From: Pseudomonas arsenicoxydans
GTDB taxonomy: Bacteria; Pseudomonadota; Gammaproteobacteria; Pseudomonadales; Pseudomonadaceae
Direction: 5' to 3'
Length of the DNA: 64,000 nucleotides
Assembly (NCBI RefSeq): GCF_006438915.1
Contig: NZ_RCZE01000001.1
Location: 544,325 to 608,324 of the forward strand
Numbering within the stretch: position 1 is the first letter of the stretch; every line of letters begins with the position of its first letter. The notes beneath the pieces were generated by a model. That model had not been told where the DNA came from. It did no database searches and was given only the letters and a program-made list of their open reading frames with translations. Shown piece after piece: positions 1 through 9,009 of this stretch. The position numbers and the translations under genes were made by a program.

Positions 1-582
1 TTTAGCGTCAAGCATCCGTTCACCCGGTCCGACCTGCCCCTCATCGAAGCCCGCATGCAGCTGCTGGCCGCGACCAACCACTCGATCCGTCGACAGACAA
101 TCAAGTCAGCAGAGCAGTTGTCGCTGTATCGCCTGGGAGACTTCGAACACTTGACGACAGGTCCACAGGTTCCAGCCACGAAGGTGTTGCAGGCGTTCTC
201 CCTCGACCACATCAACGGTACGTTTGAGCAGCGGATCTACGGCACGTGCTGGTCTTGCCAACAGGAACTGGACAGCTGGCGAGCACCGCCCCTGGTCATG
301 ATTGTCAGCATGGCGGAGCGCCAGGCGAGTTATGTCCAGTCGGTGACCGAGGCATTGCGTCGAAGCGGTGTTCACGTCCATGTGGATCTGCGGCATGAAA
401 AGGTCCGCCACAAGATTCGCGAACACGGTCAAAAAGTGCCGTACCTGATGGTCGTGGGCGAGAAGGAACAGGAAGGGGAGTTCGTCAGTTTGCGCAGCGG
501 TGCCGGTGAGGATTTTGGCAGGATGGGGGTTGAGGCGGCGTGTCAGTGGCTGAATCAGACCCGCTCCCACACGAATGTATAG
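1..582 (+). CDS. Threonyl-tRNA synthetase-like protein lacking the catalytic core (5' end outside window)
   Basis: The reading frame is open from base 1, so the N-terminus lies upstream. The visible part aligns with the second (editing, SAD) domain of ThrRS up to the family motif QRIYGT. It then passes within about 15 residues into the ThrRS anticodon-binding domain (VDLRHEKVRHKIREHGQKVP, compare VDLRNEKIGYKIREA in ThrRS). The roughly 290-residue class II aminoacylation core that normally separates these domains is absent. In the editing domain the family segment D-x-C-x-x-x-H (CRGPH) reads H-L-T-T-G-P-Q, so the Asp, Cys and His positions are all replaced. The protein is therefore unlikely to charge tRNA and probably cannot edit as ThrRS does. 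It may bind tRNA or be a decaying paralogue. The open frame and preserved anticodon-binding domain favour a retained gene. Confidence 0.75.
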   Translation, partial: FSVKHPFTRSDLPLIEARMQLLAATNHSIRRQTIKSAEQLSLYRLGDFEHLTTGPQVPATKVLQAFSLDHINGTFEQRIYGTCWSCQQELDSWRAPPLVMIVSMAERQASYVQSVTEALRRSGVHVHVDLRHEKVRHKIREHGQKVPYLMVVGEKEQEGEFVSLRSGAGEDFGRMGVEAACQWLNQTRSHTNV

Positions 583-599
583 GGAGCGGGAGCGGGTCT
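557..599. repeat. 12-bp inverted repeat straddling the stop codon of the ThrRS-like gene
   Basis: AGACCCGCTCCC at 557-568 is the exact reverse complement of 588-599, with the TAG stop codon in the loop. There is no T-run, so it is a weak candidate terminator. The CCGCTCCCAC core resembles one arm of the REP elements seen elsewhere in the window and may be a degenerate REP. Confidence 0.35.
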
Positions 600-613
600 A
601 TCGCTGAAGGTCT

Positions 614-1135
614 TTAAGCGCGAGGCTTGACCGTCCCGCAATCCTGTCCCAGCCAGACGGCGCGACTTTCCAGGCTGCCCTTTTGCTGGATGCCGGTGGC
701 GTTGAAGGTGCCGTTGACCTTGGTGGTGAACTCACGGTCGCTGAGGAACGTAGCAACACCCGCCCCTTGCGCCTTCGGACAGCTGAAACGGAATTTCCAC
801 TGGTTGCCAGTACGGTCGGTGATTTCCTGTTTGCAGCCCGATTGCGGGTCGGTCAGAGGAATGTTGTCGGTCTTCACCTGTTCGGGCGTCAGGCACGCCC
901 GAATCCCTTTGCCGCCCATAGTGATCCCCTGCTTCTCCAATTGCGCGCGCTGTTGCGGGGTCATCTGGCTCTGCAACTGTCCAAGGATCAGCTGCAAGTC
1001 CGGCAGATTCTGGTTATCGACCTGCATGTTGCTGGTGGTCAATTCCCACAACCCGGGTTGCAGCATCTGTGCCTGAGCCGCCACAGGAAGTGACACACCA
1101 ATTGCCATGGCCAAACCCAGCAGACGAACGTTCAT
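614..1135 (-). CDS. DUF3617 family periplasmic protein
   Basis: This 173-residue protein begins with a typical signal peptide (charged start, hydrophobic core, cleavage near AQA-Q at residues 21-23). The mature start MLQPGLWELT is characteristic of DUF3617, a family of unknown function in proteobacterial envelopes. Four cysteines lie in the mature part (ACLTP, SGCKQ, FSCPK, QDCG) and could form disulfides in the periplasm. The start is supported by GGAGT five bases upstream of ATG. It is monocistronic and divergent from clsA. The family assignment is fairly secure; the function is unknown. Confidence 0.7.
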   Translation of the reverse strand: MNVRLLGLAMAIGVSLPVAAQAQMLQPGLWELTTSNMQVDNQNLPDLQLILGQLQSQMTPQQRAQLEKQGITMGGKGIRACLTPEQVKTDNIPLTDPQSGCKQEITDRTGNQWKFRFSCPKAQGAGVATFLSDREFTTKVNGTFNATGIQQKGSLESRAVWLGQDCGTVKPRA

Positions 1136-1267
1136 CGAGTAACTCCTGATCAGTTGTGGCCGTTAGACGCCGAGCATCGGCTTCAGTTCATGGGCCAATT
1201 AAATAGCGACATTTTGCACGGAACATGGTCTGTTAAGCACTGAATCTTCAGGAGCAAGGCTGCCCCC

Positions 1268-2707
1268 ATGGATTACTTTGGACCGCACATTTTCGGCTAC
1301 ACCATTGCACTGCTTCACACACTGGGCCTGATCGCTGCCATCCACGCGGTGCTCACCGTCCGCACCGCCCAGGGATCGATCGCCTGGGCGCTTTCGCTGG
1401 TGTTCATGCCTTACCTCACGCTCATCCCGTATCTGGTCTTCGGCCGCAGTACCTTCGATGGCTACATCAAGGCGCGGCGCCAAGCCAACGAAGAGATGCG
1501 CAAGGCCATCTCCGAGCTCAACTGGCGCCCCTGGGTCGAGGAGGCACTGACCGCTCGCGCCTCCAATGCCTACGCGTCGTTACGGGCGATGCCGAAGCTG
1601 GGCCGAATGCCATGCCTGGCGAACAACGAAGTGCACTTGTTGATCAACGGCCAAGCCACGTTTGATTCGATTTTCGACGCCATCAGCCAGGCGAAAGAGG
1701 CCGTGCTGATTCAGTTTTTCATCATCCACGATGATCGTCTCGGCCAGCGCCTGCAAAATCTGCTGCTGAAAAAAGCGGCCGAGGGCGTCGCTATTTACCT
1801 GCTATATGACCGCATCGGCAGCCATACCCTGCCCCATAGTTATGTGCAGTCGTTGCGCGATGCCGGCGTCGAAGTCAAAGCGTTCGCCACTCGCAGTGGC
1901 TGGCTTAACCGCTTCCAGGTGAATTTCCGCAACCACCGCAAGATCGTGGTGGTCGATGGCGTGCTGGGATTCGTTGGCGGGCATAACGTTGGCGACGAGT
2001 ACATGGGCGAGAAACCACCGCTGGCGCCTTGGCGCGATACCCATGTTCGAGCGCGCGGCCCGGTGGTCGCCTGCATGCAGGAGTCTTTTGCCGAAGACTG
2101 GTTCTGGGCTGCACGCTCATTGCCGCCGCTGATCCTCCCGGACGTCTATCCAGACGACGGCGTACTGTGCCAATTGCTGGCGAGCGGCCCGGCGGATTCC
2201 TACGAAACCTGTTCGTTGTTCTTCGTCGAAGCCATCCATGCCGCCACCGAACGGGTATGGATCACCAGCCCCTACTTCATCCCCGACGAAGCGGTGTTCG
2301 CCGCTCTCAGGCTGGCAGTGCTGCGAGGTGTCGATGTGCGGCTGCTGCTGCCCTCGCGCCCGGACCACCGTATCGTCTACGCCGCTTCCAGCCTGTACGC
2401 CTTCGAAGCCGTACGTGCCGGCGTGCGGGTGTTCCGCTACGAGCCCGGTTTCCTGCATCAGAAGGTGGTGTTGATCGACAGTGAAATCAGCGCTATCGGC
2501 AGTGCCAACATGGACAACCGCTCATTCCGGCTCAACTTCGAAGTGATGTTGTTGACGGTCGACAGCGCGTTTGCCGCCGAGGTGGAACAGATGCTGAACG
2601 ATGACTTCGATCAGGCTCATGAAATCGCCAAAGAAGAAAGCCGGGAGACCCACCGCCTGCAACAAGTGGGCATGCGGGTCGCCCGGCTGATTTCACCGAT
2701 TCTCTAA
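1268..2707 (+). CDS. clsA: Cardiolipin synthase A
   Basis: A 479-residue inner-membrane phospholipase D-superfamily enzyme that condenses two phosphatidylglycerol molecules into cardiolipin and glycerol. Two N-terminal transmembrane helices (about residues 8-30 and 38-58) precede two PLD domains. The HKD motifs are complete: HRKIVVVDG near residue 223 and HQKVVLIDS near residue 397, the second followed by the typical GSANMDNRS. The length equals that of pseudomonad ClsA. The 3' end overlaps the convergent cyclopropane synthase gene by four bases. Both enzymes act on membrane phospholipids. Confidence 0.92.
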   Translation: MDYFGPHIFGYTIALLHTLGLIAAIHAVLTVRTAQGSIAWALSLVFMPYLTLIPYLVFGRSTFDGYIKARRQANEEMRKAISELNWRPWVEEALTARASNAYASLRAMPKLGRMPCLANNEVHLLINGQATFDSIFDAISQAKEAVLIQFFIIHDDRLGQRLQNLLLKKAAEGVAIYLLYDRIGSHTLPHSYVQSLRDAGVEVKAFATRSGWLNRFQVNFRNHRKIVVVDGVLGFVGGHNVGDEYMGEKPPLAPWRDTHVRARGPVVACMQESFAEDWFWAARSLPPLILPDVYPDDGVLCQLLASGPADSYETCSLFFVEAIHAATERVWITSPYFIPDEAVFAALRLAVLRGVDVRLLLPSRPDHRIVYAASSLYAFEAVRAGVRVFRYEPGFLHQKVVLIDSEISAIGSANMDNRSFRLNFEVMLLTVDSAFAAEVEQMLNDDFDQAHEIAKEESRETHRLQQVGMRVARLISPIL

Positions 2708-3891
2708 GGGTTGTAGATGTCGTCGCGGGTCCATGGCAATTCATGGCTGCCATCGGGATGAGCCTTGACCGCGAGGATCTGGTGCAGGTTGATCCACCCT
2801 CGGGCAAACGCATAAGCGCATCCCGCCAGGTACAGCCGCCAAATCCGCAAGGCTTGCTCTGGCACTTGCCTGGACGCCGCCACCAGATTGTCTTCCAGAC
2901 GCTCGCTCCAGTGGTCCAGGGTGCGCGCGTAATGCAGGCGCAGGCTTTCGACGTCGACAATCTCCAGACCTACTTCACTGATTTCGGCCGAGATCATCGA
3001 CAGGTGCGGCAGCTCGCCGTTAGGGAATACGTATTTCTCAATGAAGTCGCCGGCACCACGTCCCACCGGACGGCCATCGATGTGCTTGGCGGTGATCCCG
3101 TGGTTCATCACCAGCCCGCCCTCTTTTACCGCGCCGAACAGGGTTTTGCAGTACGCAGCGAGGTTGGCATGGCCGACGTGTTCGAACATGCCGACACTGA
3201 CCACTTTGTCGAAGCGCCCGTCTTGAGGCAGGTCGCGGTAGTCGAGCAACTGAAGCTCGACCAAATCCTCCAGGCCTTCCTCTTTCACGCGTTCACGGGC
3301 CAGGGCGAGTTGCTCCTTGCTGAGCGTAATACCGAACACTTTCGCGCCGAACTCTCGTGCCGCGTAGCGCGCCAGTCCGCCCCAACCGCAACCGACGTCC
3401 AGCAGGTATTCACCCGGTTGCAACCGCAACTTGCGGCACAAGTGACGGAATTTGGCCTGTTGCGCCTGCTCCAGAGTTTCACTGCCGGTCTCGAAGTACG
3501 CGCAGGAATACGCCATGTCACTGTCGAGCCACAGCTGGTAAAACTCATTGGACAGGTCGTAGTGGTAGGAGATGGCTTTGGCGTCGGTTTCCTTGTCGTG
3601 GGCGGTACGAACCGGCTGATCGTCGTCGTTTTCGTTCAACATCGCCTGGCTCCACTCATCGCAGACGCGGATAACGTCGCTGATGGAGCCTTCCAGCTCA
3701 AGCTTGCCCTCGACAAACGCCGCTCCAAGCGCGTCCAGGCTTGGATGGGTGAACTGGGTAACCATTTGTGGATCCTTGACCACAATCGTGACGCTGGGCG
3801 TCGGCCCCAGATTGAACTCATGGCCGTCCCAGAGTCGCAGGCGTAACGGTAACTGCAGATTCTGTAAGGCCGGTGGGAGATGCGCGAGCAT
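2704..3891 (-). CDS. cfaB: Cyclopropane-fatty-acyl-phospholipid synthase
   Basis: A 395-residue S-adenosylmethionine-dependent enzyme that adds a methylene bridge to cis double bonds of membrane phospholipid acyl chains, usually in stationary phase. The SAM-binding motif [16 protein letters not shown] lies near residue 163. It is followed by family signatures ([33 protein letters not shown]) and the C-terminal [14 protein letters not shown] block. It matches the pseudomonad CfaB form in length and in its N-terminus ([20 protein letters not shown]). It is convergent with clsA, overlapping it by four bases. Confidence 0.9.
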   Translation of the reverse strand: MLAHLPPALQNLQLPLRLRLWDGHEFNLGPTPSVTIVVKDPQMVTQFTHPSLDALGAAFVEGKLELEGSISDVIRVCDEWSQAMLNENDDDQPVRTAHDKETDAKAISYHYDLSNEFYQLWLDSDMAYSCAYFETGSETLEQAQQAKFRHLCRKLRLQPGEYLLDVGCGWGGLARYAAREFGAKVFGITLSKEQLALARERVKEEGLEDLVELQLLDYRDLPQDGRFDKVVSVGMFEHVGHANLAAYCKTLFGAVKEGGLVMNHGITAKHIDGRPVGRGAGDFIEKYVFPNGELPHLSMISAEISEVGLEIVDVESLRLHYARTLDHWSERLEDNLVAASRQVPEQALRIWRLYLAGCAYAFARGWINLHQILAVKAHPDGSHELPWTRDDIYNP

Positions 3892-3924
3892 GGAGTGTTC
3901 CCCTGGTTTCAGACGTCTGATGTG

Positions 3925-3931
3925 AGGGTAG
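3925..3931 (-). promoter_or_regulatory. Candidate sigma-S type -10 element for cfaB
   Basis: On the minus strand CTACCCT lies about 35 bases upstream of the cfaB start and resembles the extended sigma-S -10 element CTAcacT. cfaB of other pseudomonads is RpoS-dependent. No transcription start is known here, so this is a motif-level suggestion. Confidence 0.3.
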
Positions 3932-3939
3932 ACGATTCT

Positions 3940-3971
3940 GAAAAATTAGCTGGCTATCGAATTAATAGCCA
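3940..3971 (-). terminator. Candidate intrinsic terminator of the bufferin operon
   Basis: TGGCTAT and ATAGCCA (3951-3957 and 3965-3971) form a 7-bp stem with a 7-base loop just after the bufC stop. On the minus strand it is followed by GCTAATTTTTC, a T-rich tail offset by a few bases. It separates bufC from cfaB, which reads in the same direction. Confidence 0.45.
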
Positions 3972-3975
3972 TTTC

Positions 3976-4764
3976 CTATGATTTTCCACGCTGCAACCAA
4001 CCGTCGTGAATCCACTGCTTGAGCCAGGTCACAGCTTGAAGTGGTGCGCCCTCTCCATAGATGACTGTCAATTCAGAGCACAGTTCAGCAAAGTTCCAGT
4101 CCCGTTCAAACAGGCCTTTTATTGCATTGGCTTCTTCAGGCTCCAGGCTTCGATATTGGCAAACGAGCTCGTTCCGACAGATCACCACAACGCAGGGAGT
4201 GTTGAGTCCCGTACTGCCAGGGAACGGTGTTTCTTCCTTGGCCGATCGCCAAAGCGCCACACTGTTGAAAGCACACTCAAGCCATTGCAGCGAAGGGCTG
4301 GGGCTGACCTTCAGAGTCGGCCAGTCGTGCGGTGCCAGTTCCGCCATGTCCTGCACACTCAACGGCGTTCCCGGTGGCGCATCGAATGCCAGTGTGAAAG
4401 CCCACTCCAGGGCGGCGAGTTCGGCCAGTGGTGCACTTTGCTCAGGCACCAGGTGCTGGCGAATAAACGCTTCGAAGCCTTTGCCGAACCAGCGAAGGCT
4501 GTAGTGAACCGAGGGATTCTGGCGGATGTACGCGGCGGCAAGCCGTTCGAACTCCTCGTCACCCAGCCAGTTAAGGACGGCGGAATAGTCGCCGCGCAGC
4601 ACTTCCTGCAGACGGGCTTGATAAGCATTGTGATAAATCGCCAGCCCGGTGCGGACGTTCAGCGTCGGTCCGCCGATGAGGCTGGCGCCAAGCGCCACAT
4701 TCGCCGCCGAAGACGCTCCCGACAGATAACGTTCAAAGGACTGTTGCCATTCGTTCAGGCGCAT
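3976..4764 (-). CDS. bufC: Bufferin maturation partner, DUF2063 / HvfC-BufC family
   Basis: 262 residues with an N-terminal DUF2063 domain (MRLNEWQQSFERYLSG, then RTGLAIYHNAYQARLQEVLRGDY and YIRQNPS) typical of proteins encoded next to DUF692 (MNIO) enzymes. BufC/HvfC partners present the precursor peptide to the MNIO enzyme during cysteine modification. It overlaps the end of bufB by 10 bases, implying translational coupling, and has GGAG six bases before ATG. The C-terminal half (about 150-262) is less conserved. No DoxX-type bufD follows; the next gene is cfaB. Confidence 0.8.
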   Translation of the reverse strand: MRLNEWQQSFERYLSGASSAANVALGASLIGGPTLNVRTGLAIYHNAYQARLQEVLRGDYSAVLNWLGDEEFERLAAAYIRQNPSVHYSLRWFGKGFEAFIRQHLVPEQSAPLAELAALEWAFTLAFDAPPGTPLSVQDMAELAPHDWPTLKVSPSPSLQWLECAFNSVALWRSAKEETPFPGSTGLNTPCVVVICRNELVCQYRSLEPEEANAIKGLFERDWNFAELCSELTVIYGEGAPLQAVTWLKQWIHDGWLQRGKS

Positions 4765-5600
4765 TTCTGTCTCCGGGCCAGCACACTCTCGCCCAACTCC
4801 CGGGCTTTTTGCAGCTCAGTGAGCAGTTCTTCAAACGGCGGAAAATGGTCATCGCGCTCCAGCAGCGTGGCGACCGGGCCGAGGTAATCGAGGGTTTTTT
4901 GGTAAAGCGCCCAGACCGGATCGCTGACGGGATGGTCATGGGTGTCGATGACGTAATCGCCGTAATCGCTATGGCCCGCCAGGTGAAGTTGGCGAATCTT
5001 GTGTGCCGGCAAACCTTGAATGAAGGTCCACGGATCGAAGCCATGATTGCGTGAGCTGACATAGACATTGTTGACGTCCAGCAACAGCTCGCAATCGCTC
5101 AGCCGACTCAGGGCTTCGAGAAACTCCCACTCGCTGAAATCATCGCCAGCACTGCGCACATAGCTGGAGACATTCTCCAATACCAATGGACGCTGCAATA
5201 CGTCTTGCACCTGGCGCACCCGGCCAGCCACGTAATGAAGACTTTCTTCGGTGTACGGTAACGGCAACAAATCATGAAGCTGGTGGGCGTTGCCACGGCT
5301 CCAGCACAAGTGATCGGAAATCCACGCCGGTTTGACGCGATCAGCCAGCCGCTTCAGCTGTTGCAGATAGTCCGGATCGAGGGCATGCGGCCCGCCGATG
5401 GACAGCGACACGCCATGCATCACCAGCGGAAAACGCTCGGCGATGGCGTCAAGGTAGTAGAGGGCTTTGCCGCCCGGCACCATGAAATTTTCGGAGACGA
5501 CTTCGAACCAGTCCACGGACGGCGACTGATCAAGAATCTGTTGGTAGTAAGCACTGCGTAAACCCAGGCCATAGCCCAGACAAGGAAGGGATGCAGACAT
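4755..5600 (-). CDS. bufB: MNIO-family (DUF692) peptide-modifying di/tri-iron oxygenase
   Basis: 281 residues of the DUF692 multinuclear non-heme iron oxidase family, which converts cysteines of precursor peptides to oxazolone/thiooxazole-type groups. Visible TIM-barrel signatures include GYGLGLRSAYYQQIL, DWFEVVSENFM, LVMHGVSLSIGG, SDHLCW, LVLENVSSY, LLLDVNNVYVSSRNHGFD and HLAGHSD..DTHDHPV, supplying the His, Asp, Glu and Asn iron ligands. The ATG at 5600 is preferred over an upstream in-frame ATG: it has GAGGAG seven bases upstream and starts the conserved region. Its neighbours are the bufferin precursor (68 bases upstream) and bufC. Confidence 0.88.
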   Translation of the reverse strand: MSASLPCLGYGLGLRSAYYQQILDQSPSVDWFEVVSENFMVPGGKALYYLDAIAERFPLVMHGVSLSIGGPHALDPDYLQQLKRLADRVKPAWISDHLCWSRGNAHQLHDLLPLPYTEESLHYVAGRVRQVQDVLQRPLVLENVSSYVRSAGDDFSEWEFLEALSRLSDCELLLDVNNVYVSSRNHGFDPWTFIQGLPAHKIRQLHLAGHSDYGDYVIDTHDHPVSDPVWALYQKTLDYLGPVATLLERDDHFPPFEELLTELQKARELGESVLARRQKCA

Positions 5601-5668
5601 TTGCGGACTCCTCGCAAAAAGGCCGCAGTGGCCAAGGGTAAGCCACTGCGGCGCCAAGCAGCGGTCGG

Positions 5669-5923
5669 TTATTCGCCGACCTTGCCACCGGCTTTCATGC
5701 ACTCGGTCTGAGTCATCGCCTTGAAGCCGTGACCTTTGCAAACGCCCTGACCTTTACAGGCGTGTTCTGCGGTTTTGCAATCGTTCATGCCTTTGCACGA
5801 GGTCACGCCGTAGCAGTGAACCTGAGGCGCGTCGGCCGCCTGAGCCTGGGTGGCAACACCGGCAAACATTGTTGCAGCGGCGAATGCGAGAGCGGCGCCA
5901 GCGGTAGCGGATTTGAAGTTCAT
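5669..5923 (-). CDS. bufA: Bufferin-type copper-binding RiPP precursor (BufA)
   Basis: 84 residues: a signal peptide with AQA-ADA cleavage near residue 29, then a short Cys-rich core with six cysteines (37, 43, 49, 56, 62, 75). The spacing CYGVTSC, GMNDC, EHAC, GQGVC, TEC is typical of DUF2282/BufA-type peptides. In known bufferins some of these cysteines are modified by the neighbouring MNIO enzyme and the exported peptide binds copper. AGGA lies seven bases before ATG. It is the first gene of bufA-bufB-bufC. Which cysteines are modified cannot be read from sequence. Confidence 0.82.
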   Translation of the reverse strand: MNFKSATAGAALAFAAATMFAGVATQAQAADAPQVHCYGVTSCKGMNDCKTAEHACKGQGVCKGHGFKAMTQTECMKAGGKVGE

Positions 5924-5986
5924 TTTTGTATCCTCGGTGATCGTCAGGGTTGTCGGCTGGAACGTTGTTCAGTCCCGACACAGCAC

Positions 5987-6015
5987 TAGAGAGCGCTGCC
6001 CCCAACGGCGTTACA
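5987..6015 (-). promoter_or_regulatory. ECF-sigma-like promoter of the bufferin operon
   Basis: On the minus strand TGTAAC (6010-6015) is separated by 16 bases from CTCTCTA (5987-5993), about 64 bases before the bufA start. The AAC-containing -35 and short spacer are those of extracytoplasmic-function sigma factor promoters, which drive bufferin operons in other proteobacteria. No ECF sigma gene is in the window. Confidence 0.4.
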
Positions 6016-6043
6016 GAGGCCTGCAAAAAAGTTTTCGATGGGT

Positions 6044-7954
6044 TCAGCTGTCGTCTTTGAGCTTGAGCAAAGGCTCCTGAAACCTCAGTAAACGCCCGGC
6101 GTTGCCCAGCACCAGCAATGTGCTCAAGTTATGCAGCAACGCTGCAATCATCGCCCCTGCCGCACCGAGCCAGCCAAAAGCGGCGAAGGCCACAATCGCC
6201 AGGGTCCAGCCCAAGCCGATGATCACATTGACCTGCAAGGTCTGGCGGCATTGGCGACTCAAACGCACACAGGTGCCGAGCCGACGCAGGTCACTGCCAA
6301 TCAACACGATGTCAGCCGAGGCCAATGCGATGTCCGCCCCGCCCGCGCCCATCGCGACACCGACGACACCGGCCTTGAGCGCCAGGGAGTCGTTGATCCC
6401 GTCCCCCACCACCATCGGCCGAAAGCCCCTGCCGATTTCCTTAAGCACGCGGTTGAGTTTGTCCTCCGGCAACGCCTGCGCCTCGACATCGCTGATGCCG
6501 ACGTCGCGCGCCAGCGTGTGCGCGACGCTCTGCCGATCCCCGGTGAGCAGCAACTGCCGACCCAGACCCAATTCACGCAACTCACTCAAGGCAAATCGCG
6601 CCTCGGGTTTGACACTGTCAGCCAGCAACAGCCAGGCGAGAAATTCACCGTCAAGCGCCAGCCCGGCAATCGGGCCGTCATGTTCAGGAACCGCCGACGT
6701 GGCGATGCCCAATTGCGCGAACAGCTCCGGACGACCGAGGGCGGCCTCGCCCTGCTCGGTCATCGCTACCACGCCCAATCCCTGTCGCTCGTGGATGTCC
6801 GACAGCAATAGAAAATGTTCCTGCGTGACCAACCCGGCGAGCGCACGACTGACCGGATGACTGCTGGCAGAACCGAGGCTGGCGGCCAGTTTCAGGACAT
6901 GACTGCGGTCTTCCAGCGGACTGTCGATCGACTGCAAGCGCAGGGTGCCGAACGTCAGCGTGCCCGTCTTATCGACCACCAGCGACGTCAGGTCCGCCAG
7001 CTCTTCAAGGAACGCCGAACTGCGAATCAGAATGCCGTGCCGCGCCGCCACCGCCACCCCGGCAATAGCTGTCGCAGGAGCCGACAGCACCAGCGCACAG
7101 GGACACGCCGCGACCAGCACCGCGAGCATGGCCTGCGCGTCATTGGTGACAAACCAGGTCACCGCCGCCAGCAGTAAAACCAGCACCATGTAGCTGCCGG
7201 CATAACGTTCCAGCAAGCGAGTAATCGGCGGCTTCGAGCGCTCGGCGCTTTGCATCAACGCGATGACTTTGCCCAACGTCGATTCGTTGCCGGTGCGGGT
7301 CACTTCAATGCGCAGCAGACCATCGAGGTTAATCGCCCCGCCGAATACCGTCATGCCCACGCCTGCTTCGACAGGCACCGACTCACCGGTAATCGACGCG
7401 GTATCGAGGCTCGCCTGACCGGACAACACCCGACCGTCCGCCGGCACGCGATCACCGGCTCGCACCTCAACCAGGTCGCCGGCCTTGAGTGTGCTGTTGT
7501 CGACTTCGAGAATCGAACCATCCGCCTGCACCTTGCGCGCATGGCTGCGGGTCAGTTTGCCAAGGGCATGAATCGCCTCCTGAGAACCGATCACGCTGCG
7601 CTCTTCCAGCACGTGGCCGAAGATCATGATGATCGGCAACAACGCGGCGGTCAGCAGATCACCTGTGGCCCAGGCGCCGAGCATGGCGAGCGCGATCAAC
7701 TGGTCGGTGATCCCGTGCAAACTTGGGTAGCGCAGGCTGTACCACGCCGAGCGCATGACCGGCACGGCCACCAATAGCGAAGCAAAGCCGAGCAGCAATT
7801 GACTGACGCCGGTCTGCTCCGGTGACAGCCAGCGCCAGATCAGACCGAGCCCGAGCAGGCCCAGTGCGAGCATCGCCAGCGTCAGTTGGCGAGCAGCGCT
7901 GCGTTGTTCGGCCGAGGACAACATGCTCGGTGCAGCGGCGGATTGCGCGGTCAT
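6044..7954 (-). CDS. hmtA: Heavy-metal P1B-type ATPase, HmtA-like zinc/copper transporter
   Basis: 636 residues with P1B-ATPase landmarks in order: TGES near 190 (actuator), CPC near 283 (transmembrane metal site), DKTGT near 326 (phosphorylated Asp), SSHP near 365 and GDGIND near 515. There is no N-terminal HMA metal-binding domain. Downstream of three SPFH genes with four-base overlaps, this is the arrangement of P. aeruginosa PA2435 (hmtA), described as importing zinc and copper. It is the last gene of the operon, 120 bases before bufA. Import rather than export is inferred from that resemblance and from the Zur-box-like site upstream of the operon. Confidence 0.8.
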   Translation of the reverse strand: MTAQSAAAPSMLSSAEQRSAARQLTLAMLALGLLGLGLIWRWLSPEQTGVSQLLLGFASLLVAVPVMRSAWYSLRYPSLHGITDQLIALAMLGAWATGDLLTAALLPIIMIFGHVLEERSVIGSQEAIHALGKLTRSHARKVQADGSILEVDNSTLKAGDLVEVRAGDRVPADGRVLSGQASLDTASITGESVPVEAGVGMTVFGGAINLDGLLRIEVTRTGNESTLGKVIALMQSAERSKPPITRLLERYAGSYMVLVLLLAAVTWFVTNDAQAMLAVLVAACPCALVLSAPATAIAGVAVAARHGILIRSSAFLEELADLTSLVVDKTGTLTFGTLRLQSIDSPLEDRSHVLKLAASLGSASSHPVSRALAGLVTQEHFLLLSDIHERQGLGVVAMTEQGEAALGRPELFAQLGIATSAVPEHDGPIAGLALDGEFLAWLLLADSVKPEARFALSELRELGLGRQLLLTGDRQSVAHTLARDVGISDVEAQALPEDKLNRVLKEIGRGFRPMVVGDGINDSLALKAGVVGVAMGAGGADIALASADIVLIGSDLRRLGTCVRLSRQCRQTLQVNVIIGLGWTLAIVAFAAFGWLGAAGAMIAALLHNLSTLLVLGNAGRLLRFQEPLLKLKDDS

Positions 7955-9009
7955 TGTGCAGCTCCCTGAATGATCAGGCGGGAATCGTCTTTCGGATCAA
8001 CCGTGGTCACGGAGCCGGCCTGGCCGAGAATCTTCGGCATCCGTTCGCGGTAAATGCGCAGTAGCATTTGCGGGTCGGTGCCCTGCTGTTGCGCCGTGGC
8101 CAGGCTCAATACGGTGGCCGTATCGGCAGACGCTTTCGCCAAACGTTCGCTGGCCTGGGCATGGGCCACTTGCAGCGTTCGATCCGCTTGTTCGTTGGCG
8201 GCCTGGGTGGCCTTCTCGGCTTCGGTACGCGCGTTCGCCACGGCTTTGTCGGCCTGCTGACTTGCGGTCAGTACTGCGTTGAAGGCGTTCACCGCAGGAC
8301 CGGGCAAACTCGATTGCACATCGACTCGCGCGACTTCGATACCCAACCCCTGCCCTGTTGCTTTCAGTTCGGCCAACCGTTGATTGATGCCCTGCACCAG
8401 ATCACCGCGCAGACGTTCACGGCGTTCGGCCGCCTGATTATCGGCGCCTATCAGTTCCGGACGCGCCACCAGAATGGTGTCCAGATCCCGCGCGGCGGTC
8501 AGGGCCACGGCACTGCGGGTGACCAGCCGATCCAGCGCCGGCAGTACATGTTCACCTTGCAGTACGAACGCGTAGGGCTCGGTGACTTTGTAGAAAACCC
8601 GCACATCGAGTTGCACCACGCCGGCGTCGCCCGTCAGTAAATAACCGGAACCGGCGAGTGCATCACTGAGCGGTGTGGCGAACGTGGCGACGCGATCAGC
8701 CTGCAAGGCGACATCGCTGCGCAACAGATTTTCCACCCGACGCTCGATGACCCTATCTGCCGAGGGCAGTAAAACCACCTGCTCAAAAGGTCGCGGCCAA
8801 GCCAATAACAACCCGGCATTCTGAATGCGATCCAGCGCACCGAAATGCAGGACTACCGCGCGATTCTGCGGATCAATCTGCCGCACATTGGAGAACGCCC
8901 AGGCTAACGCAGCCAGAACGGTGACGGCATACAGGGCCAAAAAAGCCAGGCGCCCGGCCTGAATCCAGGGGCTGCTTAACTCATGTGTTCCACGTGGAAC
9001 TAAATTCAT
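7951..9009 (-). CDS. SPFH/band-7 protein, HflC-like, of the hmtA operon
   Basis: 352 residues: one N-terminal transmembrane helix (about residues 17-40), then a band-7/SPFH domain (RQIDPQNRAVVLHFGALDRI, LDVRVFYKV, IEVARVDVQSSLPGPAVNAF) and a C-terminal Ala/Gln/Glu-rich coiled coil (about 240-300). This resembles HflC, which with HflK forms a membrane cage around FtsH. It is not the genuine hflC, which normally lies with hflX/hflK elsewhere. It overlaps both neighbours by four bases (ATGA), so it is translationally coupled and probably assembles with the two other SPFH proteins, perhaps around HmtA. A parS-like site lies inside its first codons. Confidence 0.78.
   Translation of the reverse strand: MNLVPRGTHELSSPWIQAGRLAFLALYAVTVLAALAWAFSNVRQIDPQNRAVVLHFGALDRIQNAGLLLAWPRPFEQVVLLPSADRVIERRVENLLRSDVALQADRVATFATPLSDALAGSGYLLTGDAGVVQLDVRVFYKVTEPYAFVLQGEHVLPALDRLVTRSAVALTAARDLDTILVARPELIGADNQAAERRERLRGDLVQGINQRLAELKATGQGLGIEVARVDVQSSLPGPAVNAFNAVLTASQQADKAVANARTEAEKATQAANEQADRTLQVAHAQASERLAKASADTATVLSLATAQQQGTDPQMLLRIYRERMPKILGQAGSVTTVDPKDDSRLIIQGAAQ
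8986..9001. promoter_or_regulatory. parS: parS centromere-like site (15/16)
   Basis: TGTTCCACGTGGAACT differs from the ParB-binding consensus TGTTCCACGTGGAACA only at the last base. It lies inside codons 3-8 of the HflC-like gene, about 49 kb from oriC. Pseudomonad chromosomes carry several parS sites near the origin. Confidence 0.8.
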
